DNA of 64,000 bases from Methanobacterium subterraneum (GTDB lineage: Archaea; Methanobacteriota; Methanobacteria; Methanobacteriales; Methanobacteriaceae). The stretch lies in contig NZ_CP017768.1 in the NCBI RefSeq assembly GCF_002813695.1, positions 682,001 to 746,000 of the forward strand, given 5' to 3'. Numbering within the stretch: the first letter of the stretch is position 1; each line of letters opens with the position of its first letter. A model generated the notes under the pieces. The model saw only the letters and a program-made list of their open reading frames with translations, made no database searches and was not told the DNA's origin. The translations under genes and the position numbers were made by a program. Positions 20,973-29,499 of the stretch are shown in pieces.

Positions 20973-21069
20973 GATCAGTGAAGTTGGAAAAAAACGTCAA
21001 AAGCGGCGAAAGGTTAAAAATTCCCTTAATTAAGATATATTCATATTATAAATAAAAAGGTGCATTAAA

Positions 21070-22953
21070 ATGAATAAACCCTCTTTAGAAGAATTAAAAA
21101 ACGTATTTGGTAGTAAAAGTTATAGTAGGGGTTTTAATTATTATAAAAATGGCCATGTGTGTTTAGGTGTCAAAAAAGATGATAAATTATGGGGTAAAGT
21201 TTATGGTACCGGATCTGCTCCTTACAAAGTCAAGGTAGATGTTAGTGATAAAATATATTCAAGATGTAGCTGTCCTGTGGGGTCTATGTGTAAACACGGT
21301 GTTGCGCTCCTTTTAAAGTGGATTAATTGTAAAGAAGATTTTCTAGATATTGACTTATTTAAAAGCAATTTAAGAGATAAAAGGAAAGATGAACTTTTAG
21401 ATATGATATTATCAGTTGTAGTTGATGATCCATTTAAAATTACATTGTTTACATCTTCAAAAATTAAAACTGAGAAGGTAGTAGATTTAGATGCAATAAA
21501 AAAACGTGTCAACTATACTAACTTAGATTACTATGACCACAATCCAGCTTATAAGGTAGTTAATGAACTTGAACCGGTAAAAAATTTAGCCCAAAACTTA
21601 AAACCAGAGGATGCAGTTTACGTCTATATTATTTTAATAAATAAGTGTTTAGAGCTTTACCTGGAAATACAAGATGCATATGATTTGGAAGATCTTATTG
21701 AAGAATGTGTAGAAGATTGTTGTAATTCTTTAAAGCTTTTTGATGGTGAAAAACCGATATATCTAAAAGAGATAATTGATTTGGTGCTTTTAGAAGATTA
21801 CGGTTTTGATGTTGAAAATATGCTATTTGCCATGGCCACAAAAAACAACATCCAGATCATAGTTGAAGAGTTACAGGCAGAAATAAAACAATTAGAGGGT
21901 GCAAAATCATCTAATCAATATAATCGTGGAAAATTAATCAACCTCATTTATCACCTCTATTGTTATTTAGGTCTTAATGAGGAAGCAGTAATTGCAATCT
22001 CCAAGATGGAACTTGAAAATAAGGATGATTATCTAAGGCTGGGGAAAGCATTAGTATCCGCAAAGCGATATGAAGAGGCAGCAAAGTATATTCAAGAGGG
22101 CGTGATGCTGGAAGATGTAGACTTTAGATTGGATGTACTATTTTTTAACACTTTAAATCAACTAGATGTGGATAAATGGAATGATATAAATCTAGATTTA
22201 CTTAAAACAGTAGCTGTAAGATTGTTAAATACAGTGAATGGTTCAGATAAAACTTATACCTCTATAAAGGAGGTGTTTAAAAAGGTGAATAAATATGATG
22301 AACTCATCAATATCATAAAAACAGATTGCTCGGATGATAACAAAGTCTCAATTCTATTATATGATGGATATCTTGACGATGCAATAAAATATGCAATATC
22401 TTCAACCAGTATAAGTTCTGATACTTTAATTAAAACCGCCAGATCTGCAAAAGATAATCAAAAAATTGAAGATGCCATATATTTAACCATAAAAGCCATG
22501 AAAAATCCCTGGATAGATGTGGATGATGCGTTAATTGAACTTATAGAATTAACTGTTGAATTAACAAGTGAAGAAAAGCTAAAAGATATGATCGATCACG
22601 TAGAAAAGGTGGATGTAGCTAAAATACTAGCCCTGAAACTTTTAAATCGAGATGAGGAATACGCCTATGAGTTACTTTTAAAAATATTAAATCATCTCCA
22701 AAAAGCAGAAATAAAAAGCTATGCAAAAAAATTAAGCAAGGAACATACCATCAATCTTTCTCAAAAATGGATACAACAAAGAGTTAACCGTTCACATATC
22801 CACTATAATGATGCCATTGTAATGTTAAAGATGCTGGAACAGTTGATGGGTGAAAATGAGTTTAGAATTTACTATTATAATTTTTCCCGGAAAAATCAGG
22901 GAAAAAAGAAATTAATAGATAAAATAGGGTTTTTAGAGCCAGAAATTGTATAA
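21070..22953 (+). CDS. SWIM zinc-finger protein
   Basis: A 627-residue protein with an N-terminal SWIM motif, C66-x-C68-x5-C74-x-H76 (CSCPVGSMCKHG), preceded by the typical SYSRGFNYYKNGHV opening. The remainder is helical, with TPR/HAT-like units (EEAVIAISKMELENKDDYLRLG, YEEAAKYIQEGVM). SWIM domains bind DNA or proteins; related bacterial and archaeal proteins are uncharacterised and often lie near SNF2 helicases, which are not seen here. AAGGTG upstream supports ATG 21070. It is a single gene. Confidence 0.82.
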   Translation: MNKPSLEELKNVFGSKSYSRGFNYYKNGHVCLGVKKDDKLWGKVYGTGSAPYKVKVDVSDKIYSRCSCPVGSMCKHGVALLLKWINCKEDFLDIDLFKSNLRDKRKDELLDMILSVVVDDPFKITLFTSSKIKTEKVVDLDAIKKRVNYTNLDYYDHNPAYKVVNELEPVKNLAQNLKPEDAVYVYIILINKCLELYLEIQDAYDLEDLIEECVEDCCNSLKLFDGEKPIYLKEIIDLVLLEDYGFDVENMLFAMATKNNIQIIVEELQAEIKQLEGAKSSNQYNRGKLINLIYHLYCYLGLNEEAVIAISKMELENKDDYLRLGKALVSAKRYEEAAKYIQEGVMLEDVDFRLDVLFFNTLNQLDVDKWNDINLDLLKTVAVRLLNTVNGSDKTYTSIKEVFKKVNKYDELINIIKTDCSDDNKVSILLYDGYLDDAIKYAISSTSISSDTLIKTARSAKDNQKIEDAIYLTIKAMKNPWIDVDDALIELIELTVELTSEEKLKDMIDHVEKVDVAKILALKLLNRDEEYAYELLLKILNHLQKAEIKSYAKKLSKEHTINLSQKWIQQRVNRSHIHYNDAIVMLKMLEQLMGENEFRIYYYNFSRKNQGKKKLIDKIGFLEPEIV

Positions 22954-22957
22954 ATAG

Positions 22958-23143
22958 CTAGGAAACAACCCCACTAGAGATGAAAATTTTAAATTTTTCG
23001 TTAGTAAAACCGATCTGCGGCGTAAACGTAGCATAATAAGATCTAGAAACAGCAATGTCATGATAATCATTAACAATAAGTAATTGGATAGATTCCAGAT
23101 TATCATCGGCTCTTTCAAGTAAAAATTCGATTTTACCCTTCAA
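22958..23143 (-). pseudogene. HEPN-domain protein, frameshifted
   Basis: It starts at TTG 23143, overlapping the TGA of the nucleotidyltransferase gene, with GGAGG upstream. The product begins as a HEPN protein (KIEFLLERADDNLESIQLLI ... HDIAVSRSYYATF) but after YYATF the frame leaves the family; the +1 frame restores RSVLLTKNLKFSS. The RxxxxY/H active region is therefore broken in its second half. It was the toxin half of a HEPN/MNT pair. It could be decay or an indel error. Confidence 0.6.
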
Positions 23144-23475
23144 ACTTTGACACCCTCCTTCTGAATATAGTAATGAAGGGGCCATTCTGTATCTTTAAGA
23201 TCCTCTTGAGATATTGGATAAAAAGAGATAAGTTCTCCATATTTTAGTGCTAAGTGATAGGTCTCTTCATGTAATCGGTCCAATTCCTGAAACTTATCTA
23301 CGCTGCCTTTGAGGACTATGGCAATGTCGATATCAGAATCCGCCTTTGCTTCATCCCGGGCAAATGAACCATAAAGGATTATTTCCATCAGCCTATCCCC
23401 ATAAAGTTCCTTTAAAACCTTTTTAAGGTCAGAGGTAAGTGCTTTAATCTCTCCTTTTGAACGACTATTAACCAT
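23140..23475 (-). CDS. mntA: minimal nucleotidyltransferase (MNT antitoxin)
   Basis: A 111-residue protein with the polymerase-beta-type motif GSFARDEAKADSDIDIAIVL (GSx10DxD, residues 36-55). MNT proteins pair with HEPN RNases and neutralise them, in studied cases by adding AMP residues to the HEPN tyrosine. Here its stop codon overlaps the start of the HEPN frame, so the two were translationally coupled, but the HEPN gene is now broken. GGGGTG precedes ATG 23475. Confidence 0.8.
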   Translation of the reverse strand: MVNSRSKGEIKALTSDLKKVLKELYGDRLMEIILYGSFARDEAKADSDIDIAIVLKGSVDKFQELDRLHEETYHLALKYGELISFYPISQEDLKDTEWPLHYYIQKEGVKV

Positions 23476-23595
23476 AAATAATCACACCCCAAACTCTATA
23501 TAATCCTTTTGTTACTGATTATAAATTAAATTAACTGAATAATTTCTATTCTATACTCTTAATATACTAACTATTCTAGCGAATTAAAAAAAATT

Positions 23596-23838
23596 AAGTT
23601 TAATGTGTATTTTTATAAGCAATTAACTCAGGAGAAACTTAAAGAATTGGGCCTGAATGAAAGACAAATTAGGGTTATGGATTATTTAAAATCTCACAAT
23701 ATCATATCAACATCAGAATATTCAAAAATTATTTCTGATGTTACAAAAATGACTACGTAGAGACTTAACTGATTAATAGATAAAAAACTAATTAAAGCCG
23801 TTGGAAACAAAAAAGGGAGATATTATGAATTATTATAA
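23596..23838 (+). pseudogene. remnant of AlbA_2-protein C-terminal winged helix
   Basis: The frame reads KFNVYFYKQLTQEKLKELGL, NERQIRVMDYLKSHN ... and ends GRYYELL, with two in-frame stops near 23760 and 23775. It aligns with the C-terminus of the AlbA_2 protein at 18049 (GLNKRQIRIMMYVMDKG). It has no start and no N-terminal domains. A 16-bp direct repeat GAACATATGGAACATT (twice, period 20) follows at about 23849-23884. Confidence 0.6.
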
Positions 23839-23974
23839 TAAATTTAACGAACATATGGAACATTTAATGAACATATGGAACATTCAACCAATTCTCCCAA
23901 TAACCTAAACCGATATTTTCTTAATATTAACACCTCTTAACCACATTCGACAACTAAAACGACTACCCAGATGA

Positions 23975-24985
23975 CTACCTTAAAATATAATAGGTGGACC
24001 GGCTTCCACCCTTCTTCTCTATAATACCCTTATCCATTAAGCTCCGTAAATATTTATAAGCTCCCTGGCGAGAGATATTTAAGAGTTTCTGGACTTCTGA
24101 ATTGGTGATGCTTCCGTTTAAGTGTAGGTATTCTAAGATTTTCAACATTTTTTCGGTTAATTTTATTTTCGTTGGTGCACCTGGGGGAAACAGCATTATC
24201 CTATCCTTAATTTCAGATAAAGAAGTTAAAAATCCTTCCAGGAAATATAAGAGCCAATCAGTTAGATCCTGAGTCTTTTGATCAACTGAGTTCAGGGCAT
24301 GGTAGTATGCCTGTCGGTCACTATGGTAGTATTCATCCAGGGTAAAATCAACATCAAATCCCCTCAGGTACAGGTAAATCGCTGCAAGTGCCCTGCCTGT
24401 TCTCCCATTACCACCAGCAAAGGGATGTATCCTTACAAACTCATAATGAATTATACCTGCAGAAACAACTGCATTTAATTCACCAGATGAGTTATTGATC
24501 CATTCCAGGAGGTCCTCCATTTGGCCCGGCACCAGATTAGCATTGGGGGGAGTAAAAACAATATCACCTTCCCGGTTTACAACATAAACCGGTTCACTCC
24601 GGTACTGGCCTTCAAGATAAGTATATTCCAGGGTGTAATGAGTTATATTCTCATGAAGCTTTAAAACGTTCTTCTCTGTAATTTTCCCGTCTTCAATATA
24701 TTTATCCATATTTTTAAGCACATTTAGATAGTTTAAAACTTCCTGCATAGCCCTCTTCTGTCCCTGTATTCCAATTCCCTTAGCCAGTTTATCCACCTGA
24801 TCTAAGGATAAGGGATTGCCTTCAATTGCAGTGGAGTGATGTGCTGATTTAAGAAGCGCATCTTTTTTAAGTGATACTTCCATTTCCAATACAACCGGTG
24901 CGTTGACAATAAAATCCCTTATGGAATTAATTTCGAGCAGTTTATTTACTAATTCGTGGTTATATGTGAAACAGGGATTGAACAT
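23975..24985 (-). CDS. Fic family protein with N-terminal inhibitory helix and winged helix
   Basis: A 336-residue protein. The Fic core motif HPFAGGNGRTGR (187-198) is complete, indicating AMP- or other NMP-transferase activity toward hydroxyl side chains. The N-terminal inhibitory motif STAIEGN (51-57) marks a class II Fic protein, held inactive until the glutamate is displaced. The C-terminal 55 residues form a winged helix (LNISRQGAYKYLRSLMDKGI), suggesting DNA binding and possible autoregulation. AAGGAT lies before ATG 24985. Repeated GACTAC words flank its promoter. The target is unknown. Confidence 0.9.
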   Translation of the reverse strand: MFNPCFTYNHELVNKLLEINSIRDFIVNAPVVLEMEVSLKKDALLKSAHHSTAIEGNPLSLDQVDKLAKGIGIQGQKRAMQEVLNYLNVLKNMDKYIEDGKITEKNVLKLHENITHYTLEYTYLEGQYRSEPVYVVNREGDIVFTPPNANLVPGQMEDLLEWINNSSGELNAVVSAGIIHYEFVRIHPFAGGNGRTGRALAAIYLYLRGFDVDFTLDEYYHSDRQAYYHALNSVDQKTQDLTDWLLYFLEGFLTSLSEIKDRIMLFPPGAPTKIKLTEKMLKILEYLHLNGSITNSEVQKLLNISRQGAYKYLRSLMDKGIIEKKGGSRSTYYILR

Positions 24986-25060
24986 ATTTTTTAAATCCTT
25001 GGAAATCTTTTGTTTAATATAAACTCTTTTATTTTATCTACAAAATCGATCTATATATTC

Positions 25061-25123
25061 GACTACTTTCATGACTACTATTTTGTATTTTATATAATAA
25101 ATATTTGACTCCTTTATGACTAC
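25061..25123. promoter_or_regulatory. GACTAC direct repeats around the fic promoter
   Basis: GACTACTTTCATGACTAC (25061-25078) and the similar GACTCCTTTATGACTAC (25107-25123) flank an AT-rich TATATAATAA tract upstream of the Fic gene. Single GACTAC words also occur just past its 3' end (23961, 23973). They may be operator half-sites for the winged helix of the Fic protein (inference). Confidence 0.4.
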
Positions 25124-25151
25124 CGATTATATTTTTTAGAGGAGTTTTAGA

Positions 25152-25274
25152 ATGGTAATAAAAATGCATAAGGTTTGTAAAAATATATCATTAAAAAGAT
25201 CTGTAATTTTCATAAACCAAACATTTGAGTGCTTATTTGATGAAAATATAGGTAAATTTCAGTTCATAAATTAA
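25152..25274 (+). CDS. short ORF (40 residues) of unknown role
   Basis: An ORF starting MVIKMHKVCKNISLKRSVIF with GAGGAG seven to ten bases upstream of the ATG. No family was recognised. The stretch around it (25124-25405) holds nothing else I can support. Confidence 0.25.
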   Translation: MVIKMHKVCKNISLKRSVIFINQTFECLFDENIGKFQFIN

Positions 25275-25442
25275 TGAAAAACGAAGTATATAATCATGGT
25301 TTATCTATATGAAAAATCAAACCTTGGTTAACATTAACCCTTTTAAAGTTTGGTAGTGGGTTTTTGAGAAAGTCCCCCTGCTAAAGGGTTTAAAGTCCAC
25401 AGACAACTAACATTATATGTTAAAAAGATCATAATATTTAAT

Positions 25443-25583
25443 ATGGATGCTGAAACTAAAAAGCTCAGGGAAGAGTTAGGAATTACTCATGTCCTTAATA
25501 AAGAAGCTTTAAGGCCCGAAGCTAGAGGGAAAACAGGTGCGGAGATTATAAGAGATCTTCGTAATAATTTGAAACGTTTTTAG
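25443..25583 (+). CDS. mini-antitoxin candidate of PIN toxin (copy 2), 46 residues
   Basis: It encodes MDAETKKLREELGITHVLNK followed by RPEARGKTGAEIIRDLRNN. The same length and the same conserved ends as copy 1 at 20061. Its TATA-like box (25413-25420) lies 26 bases before the ATG, again arguing for a leaderless message. It converges on the PIN gene with a 4-base overlap of stops (25580-25583, TTAG). Confidence 0.55.
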   Translation: MDAETKKLREELGITHVLNKEALRPEARGKTGAEIIRDLRNNLKRF

Positions 25584-26029
25584 ATCATATCATCTGGATG
25601 GGCTATTTCAATGAGCTCATTAAGGTTTTTACTTTTTAATATCTTCTGATCAATGGTAATGAATGCAGCACTATCACTCCCCAGAGCTTCAGCTAATAAT
25701 TTAGTATCAGTTATATCCAATCTAGAATCAATTTTTCTTATTTCACTAATACAACACTGGTAATGTAATACTTCCAGAGTTACATATTGGAAATCTAATT
25801 GTTGGATAATATTGTTTATCATCTGAAAAGTACTTGTCAATTCCAGATTGTCGGTTATATTATTTAATAGGGATAAATAGAGCTCTCCCAGTACAAGAAT
25901 GCTAATATTGCCCTTGTATATTTTTGGAACTCTTTTTATATATCTTAAACATTCTTTTTCATAGGTGTCATTGAATACAAGGCTTGCCAGAATTGAGGTG
26001 TCTATGAAATGGGTGGCTTTCACTCTCAT
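25580..26029 (-). CDS. PIN-domain RNase toxin (VapC-like), copy 2
   Basis: A 149-residue paralogue of the PIN protein at 20198. It keeps HFIDTSI, LGELYLS, DSRLDITDTK and FITIDQKIL, so the acidic site is intact. The sequence differs widely elsewhere, so the duplication is not recent and both copies appear to be maintained. Its start MRVKATHF and the upstream GGAAATTCC context match copy 1. It probably degrades RNA under stress unless bound by the small convergent partner (inference). Confidence 0.8.
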   Translation of the reverse strand: MRVKATHFIDTSILASLVFNDTYEKECLRYIKRVPKIYKGNISILVLGELYLSLLNNITDNLELTSTFQMINNIIQQLDFQYVTLEVLHYQCCISEIRKIDSRLDITDTKLLAEALGSDSAAFITIDQKILKSKNLNELIEIAHPDDMI

Positions 26030-26158
26030 GGAATTTCCTATTCTTCTTGATCTAAACTAAATTTACATTATTACTTTTCTATAGAATGATCATATATAAT
26101 TTTCTTAAACTCAACTGTTACATATTCAAGTTATAATTAACCATCTAATCAAAAAAAT

Positions 26159-26345
26159 ATGAATACCAGTAAAAGGCAGAATAAATATTATTCTTTTAAG
26201 GGGAGCAGGAGTAACATTAGGGGGTAGAGCCAAGTTTTTAAATCAATCTAGAAGAGATAATCACAGAAACCTTCCGGAAACTGGAGAATAATGAAGATTT
26301 TCACTACATTTATTTCTTTATTATTATAAATCAAAGGCCCCTACA
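26159..26345 (+). pseudogene. degenerate small helical ORF family, copy B
   Basis: It opens MNTSKRQNKYYSFKG like copy A, hits a stop, and resumes in another frame as EIITETFRKLENNEDFHYIY. No continuous frame covers both parts. Confidence 0.4.
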
Positions 26346-26403
26346 ATCATATTTGAGTAGATACCAAACTATATCATAAACAACATAAAAAGGACGTAAA
26401 TAC

Positions 26404-26727
26404 ATGAGCTTTATTGGAACCTGGCATATTTATGAAATGGAATTGTGGGATGAGGATTATTTTAACATGGAAGTTCAGGCATATATTGAGATAAACTCTA
26501 GGAACCGTGGATATTTTCAGTTTGGATTAGTATCGGGGAAGATTGATGGGAATGTTGTGTTCTGTGCTGGTGAAGAAAGGTTCGAGTTTACCTGGGATGG
26601 AAATGATGAATGTGACCCAGCTTCAGGTAGTGGTTGGGTTAGAATGAAAGAGGAAGATTTTCTGGAGGGTGAATTCAGAATTCATCTAGGGGATGATTCT
26701 ACCTTTTTAGCAAAAAGGGTAAAGTGA
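26404..26727 (+). CDS. conserved 107-residue protein of unknown function (intact copy)
   Basis: An acidic, Trp-rich single-domain protein (SFIGTWHIYEMELWDEDYF ... GNDECDPASGSGWVRMKEED ... HLGDDSTFLAK). I recognise this as a conserved hypothetical family found in both bacteria and archaea with the same GTW, WDxDY, DECDPASGxGW and GDDS marks; the function is unknown. A frameshifted copy lies at 19538. The copies stand next to the two PIN loci, so the module was duplicated as a group, though in a different gene order. Confidence 0.7.
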   Translation: MSFIGTWHIYEMELWDEDYFNMEVQAYIEINSRNRGYFQFGLVSGKIDGNVVFCAGEERFEFTWDGNDECDPASGSGWVRMKEEDFLEGEFRIHLGDDSTFLAKRVK

Positions 26728-26792
26728 TAAATAATTCAAGTAAAAATCAGATTCAATGAAAATCTGAAATTTTAAAATGAATGTAAAAACAT

Positions 26793-27026
26793 TTGGCAGT
26801 GGAAGGCTATGACTATTTGAAGACTAACAAATTCATTACCTCAGTTAAATATGGAGAACTCTTTAATTGTACTGATAGAACTGCGCGTATTGATCTTAGA
26901 GGAATGTGTAAACTAGGAATAGTTGAAAAAAGGAAAGTAGGGGATATCAAATACAATACATTCTTAGTAATACTTTCCGGAAATTTCCGGCAATTATGGT
27001 TAAATGATCATTGTTATTTCATATAA
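26793..27026 (+). pseudogene. winged-helix fragment of an AlbA_2/Fic-type protein
   Basis: A 77-residue frame containing YLKTNKFITSVKYGELFNCT and DRTARIDLRGMCKLGIVEKR, the helix-turn-helix end of an AlbA_2 or Fic type protein, without any N-terminal domain. The TTG start is weak. It is probably the remnant of a deleted gene. Confidence 0.5.
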
Positions 27027-27062
27027 CAAAACAGGGAATTATGATAATGGGGAAACCAATCA

Positions 27063-27260
27063 ATGAATAAAGCCCTTCAGTCAATTTTGTAGGAAATAGT
27101 GGAAGAAACCTTCCAGAAGTTAGGTGATAATGAAGATTTTCATTCGGATCTCATTTTAGAACTTCAACAATTTGAAGATATTCTGCAAAATGAAAATTTA
27201 CTTGTTTCTATATTAAAAGGGGTGAATCTCCATGAGGATACAGGAACTGGATATCTGTAA
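27063..27260 (+). pseudogene. degenerate small helical ORF family, copy C
   Basis: It reads MNKALQSIL, a TAG, then EIVEETFQKLGDNEDFHSDL to a stop at 27260. It is the best-preserved copy of the family; one stop codon breaks it. It overlaps the start of the ATPase remnant at 27232, as in an operon with translational coupling. Confidence 0.45.
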
Positions 27261-27345
27261 CTTCAGGGGTGATAAAAGAGTTGAAGTTAAAAGAAAAAGG
27301 GTAAAAACTTCCTAATTTCTGGTCCCAATTATACATGAAAAACCA
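27232..27345 (+). pseudogene. 5' end of a RecF/OLD-like AAA ATPase gene
   Basis: From ATG 27232, with GGGGTG upstream, the frame reads MRIQELDICNFRGDKRVEVK, the standard opening of RecF/OLD/SMC-like ATPases. It stops after 27 codons, but the next frame continues ISGPNY, the approach to a Walker A. The rest of the gene is missing. It was probably an OLD-type defence ATPase preceded by the small helical protein. Confidence 0.5.
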
Positions 27346-27364
27346 GGAAAATTAGTTCATACAT
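27329..27364 (-). pseudogene. truncated RelE-like toxin start
   Basis: Three bases after the stop of the antitoxin, ATG 27364 begins MYELIF, a common start of archaeal RelE/ParE toxins, but the frame ends after 11 codons where the ATPase remnant begins. The identity rests on a short match and on position. Confidence 0.35.
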
Positions 27365-27367
27365 GGT

Positions 27368-27547
27368 CTAATCTTCATCAAAAAACTGGTCAATATCCTT
27401 TATTTTAACACGATCTTGTTTCATTATCCTCTGGATTTTTTTAACATATTCCGGACGGATATTGCCCTGATCATCACTCTTTTCAGGAGAGATAGTGGCC
27501 TTTTTTAATAGATCCTGTTTTTTATCCATATTTTTCATTACTTCCAT
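27368..27547 (-). CDS. orphan RelB-like/DUF2683-type antitoxin (59 residues)
   Basis: It encodes MEVMKNMDKKQDLLKKATIS ... ending in NIRPEYVKKIQRIMKQDRV and an acidic KDIDQFFDED tail. The C-terminal pattern is that of small archaeal antitoxins that partner RelE-type toxins. GGAG nine bases upstream of ATG 27547 supports expression. The downstream toxin is cut to a few codons, so this is an orphan antitoxin. Confidence 0.6.
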   Translation of the reverse strand: MEVMKNMDKKQDLLKKATISPEKSDDQGNIRPEYVKKIQRIMKQDRVKIKDIDQFFDED

Positions 27548-27670
27548 ATTTGTAACTCCTTGAATATTAAAATTACTTAAAAAAAGGTATTATAATAATT
27601 ATTATATAAAAGTTATGATTTAATATTTTAATTAGTAAAAGGGAGAATGAAATGGTTATGATTTTAATCT

Positions 27671-27719
27671 AAAGCTTCTGTTAATAGTTTGAATTGGTTA
27701 TCCCTAATTTTCTTAACTG
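27671..27719 (-). pseudogene. fragment of a third PIN toxin
   Basis: The minus strand reads QLRKLGITNSKLLTEAL, matching the DSRLGIPDSKLLREALG segment of the two intact PIN proteins. Nothing else of the gene is left. The flanking stretch 27548-27826 contains no other recognisable feature. Confidence 0.5.
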
Positions 27720-27826
27720 ATCAAAGGGTCAGGATTTAATAAGTTATCTGCCAGGCCGGGTGGTGGACTGACGTGGTTAAAGTTATAGATGTTTGTCTAT
27801 AATTATCATTGTTTAAATTTAAATGG

Positions 27827-28816
27827 CTAACGTGCTAGACTAAGCTCCACACAGCATGATTCCAGTTCCAGGGCAGCTCTACCCAATAAATCCATATTAT
27901 TTTCTTTTCTGCCATTCAATATGTACTCGGGTACGGTCTTAGGTAATAGAACTTTATAATTAGTAGGAGTTTCCAGTACCCGGAAATCCGGGCAGATGAA
28001 TGCCACCAGACCAGTTATCCATGATCCATTGGTGGATATACCTTTTTCACCCAGAAAGTTAACTAGATCCCTGGTGTTTTTTCGAACCTGGATTCCGAGA
28101 TTATAGTTAATCACCATGGGAGAATCATTTTTATAGTATAACCATTGGTCACCCTTTATGCGGTACTTTCCGGAGTAGTTTTTGGTTTCAATGACGTAGA
28201 TGCCAGTGGGTCCGATTACAATATGATCGATGTTTCCACCCTTACCTGGTAACATCACATCGTTGTAGACAAAGTAATCCTTGGGTAAGGTATTTAAATA
28301 ATCAGCCACCATTTTTTCCCCTTCCAGTCCCTTTTCCCAGCTGTAACCATCTTTTTTGCTCTGAGTGGTTAGGGAGTTACCGTAGACACCCAGGAATACA
28401 CCGGCCAGTGTTAACATGACATAGAAAATGTTCAATGTTAGGAAGATGGCAAAGAGTGATATTAGAAAAAGTATAACCCCGGCATAGGTTAGTAGTTCTC
28501 CATTTTGATAGCTTTTTTGATACTGAGATGCTTTCTTCTCAGTGAAGGTTGTTCCGTTGGATATGGTTTCCCGCACATGCGGGTTACCCACATTTTCGGG
28601 TTCCTTATGTTCACTGTGTGCTTCTTCAAGATCAATATATGCATCATCTGCCTCTTCTAAAGCTTCATAAAGAGATTCTGGGTCAGTGTATGAGTCTTCT
28701 AAATTTTCAAAGAAAACCAGTTTTTCACCACATTCGCAGTGGGTTAATTCTTGGAGTTCTTCTTCAGTTTCCACTTCGTAGTACACATCGCATTTATAGC
28801 AGACTAGGTATGACAT
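27827..28816 (-). CDS. zinc-ribbon/NERD-domain membrane protein (copy 2)
   Basis: A 329-residue paralogue of the protein at 9271-10338. It has the same N-terminal ribbon (C6-x2-C9, C27-x-C29), a shorter acidic linker, two membrane helices (about 107-147), and a NERD domain with D197 in GNIDHIVIGP and E210-x-K212 in VIETKNY. The NERD and ribbon parts are highly similar between the copies, while the linker differs in length and sequence, so it is fast-evolving. GTGGGG precedes ATG 28816. It lies at the left edge of the defence island, as NERD proteins often do. Confidence 0.82.
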   Translation of the reverse strand: MSYLVCYKCDVYYEVETEEELQELTHCECGEKLVFFENLEDSYTDPESLYEALEEADDAYIDLEEAHSEHKEPENVGNPHVRETISNGTTFTEKKASQYQKSYQNGELLTYAGVILFLISLFAIFLTLNIFYVMLTLAGVFLGVYGNSLTTQSKKDGYSWEKGLEGEKMVADYLNTLPKDYFVYNDVMLPGKGGNIDHIVIGPTGIYVIETKNYSGKYRIKGDQWLYYKNDSPMVINYNLGIQVRKNTRDLVNFLGEKGISTNGSWITGLVAFICPDFRVLETPTNYKVLLPKTVPEYILNGRKENNMDLLGRAALELESCCVELSLAR

Positions 28817-29076
28817 TTTAACCCCACTTTATTACTGTTGGAAGGCAATAATCCCAAATTAAATGAATATTTTTATTAAGGAGCAACTTATTAATAAAAA
28901 TTACAATTTAACTACTAGTAATGGGGTTTTCTTATGAGGAAAATGAAGAATAACGAGATTTTTTTAAGTTGTTCTAGAGGAAATGTTAAAGAAACATTCC
29001 AATAATGAAAAGTAATGTTTTTATTAGATTTGATACAATATGTAACATTAAGTTGATGATTTAGAAGGTGTTATTA

Positions 29077-29499
29077 ATGGAAAATGAATTTAAAGATTTC
29101 TATGATGTATTATCCGATAACTTAGAATCATATCAAGGGGAGTATGCTTCATTCATTGATCATGGGCCTCATCTTTTCAAATTACTCACCGAAGTCTTAA
29201 ACGATGAAAAAGTAAACCAGAATTTAAGACTGGAAATCAGTGCAGCCATCGCCTACTATGTAGTACCCATGGACGTGATTCCCGAACAAGTTTACGGACC
29301 CTACGGTTACATTGACGATATATTCATCACCGTATATGTGATTAAAAAAATAGAAGAAGCATTCGGATATGAATTCTTAGAAAAACATTGGGAAGGAACC
29401 GGAAATCTTGAAAAAGTAGTTAATGAGTGTTATGAGCGATCCCTGGAAGTTCTTGAAGACAAAAAAGAACAAATCCTCAGTTATGTGGGATTGATCTAA
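29077..29499 (+). CDS. YkvA/DUF1232 family protein
   Basis: A 140-residue protein with the DUF1232 core AAIAYYVVPMDVIPEQVYGP and YGYIDDIFITVYVI, matching the usual Y-x-x-x-P-x-D-x-I-P-D and D-D signature apart from E and Q in VIPEQ. Family members are small, often membrane-associated, and of unknown function; they recur near restriction and defence genes. AAGGTG supports ATG 29077 over GTG 29068. It converges with the 865-residue gene, with stops overlapping in CTAA (29496-29499). Confidence 0.7.
   Translation: MENEFKDFYDVLSDNLESYQGEYASFIDHGPHLFKLLTEVLNDEKVNQNLRLEISAAIAYYVVPMDVIPEQVYGPYGYIDDIFITVYVIKKIEEAFGYEFLEKHWEGTGNLEKVVNECYERSLEVLEDKKEQILSYVGLI

Noticed and set aside
23849..23886. Direct repeat GAACATATGGAACATT as a CRISPR-like array
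   Set aside because: Only two copies with a 4-base gap; no spacers and no cas genes.
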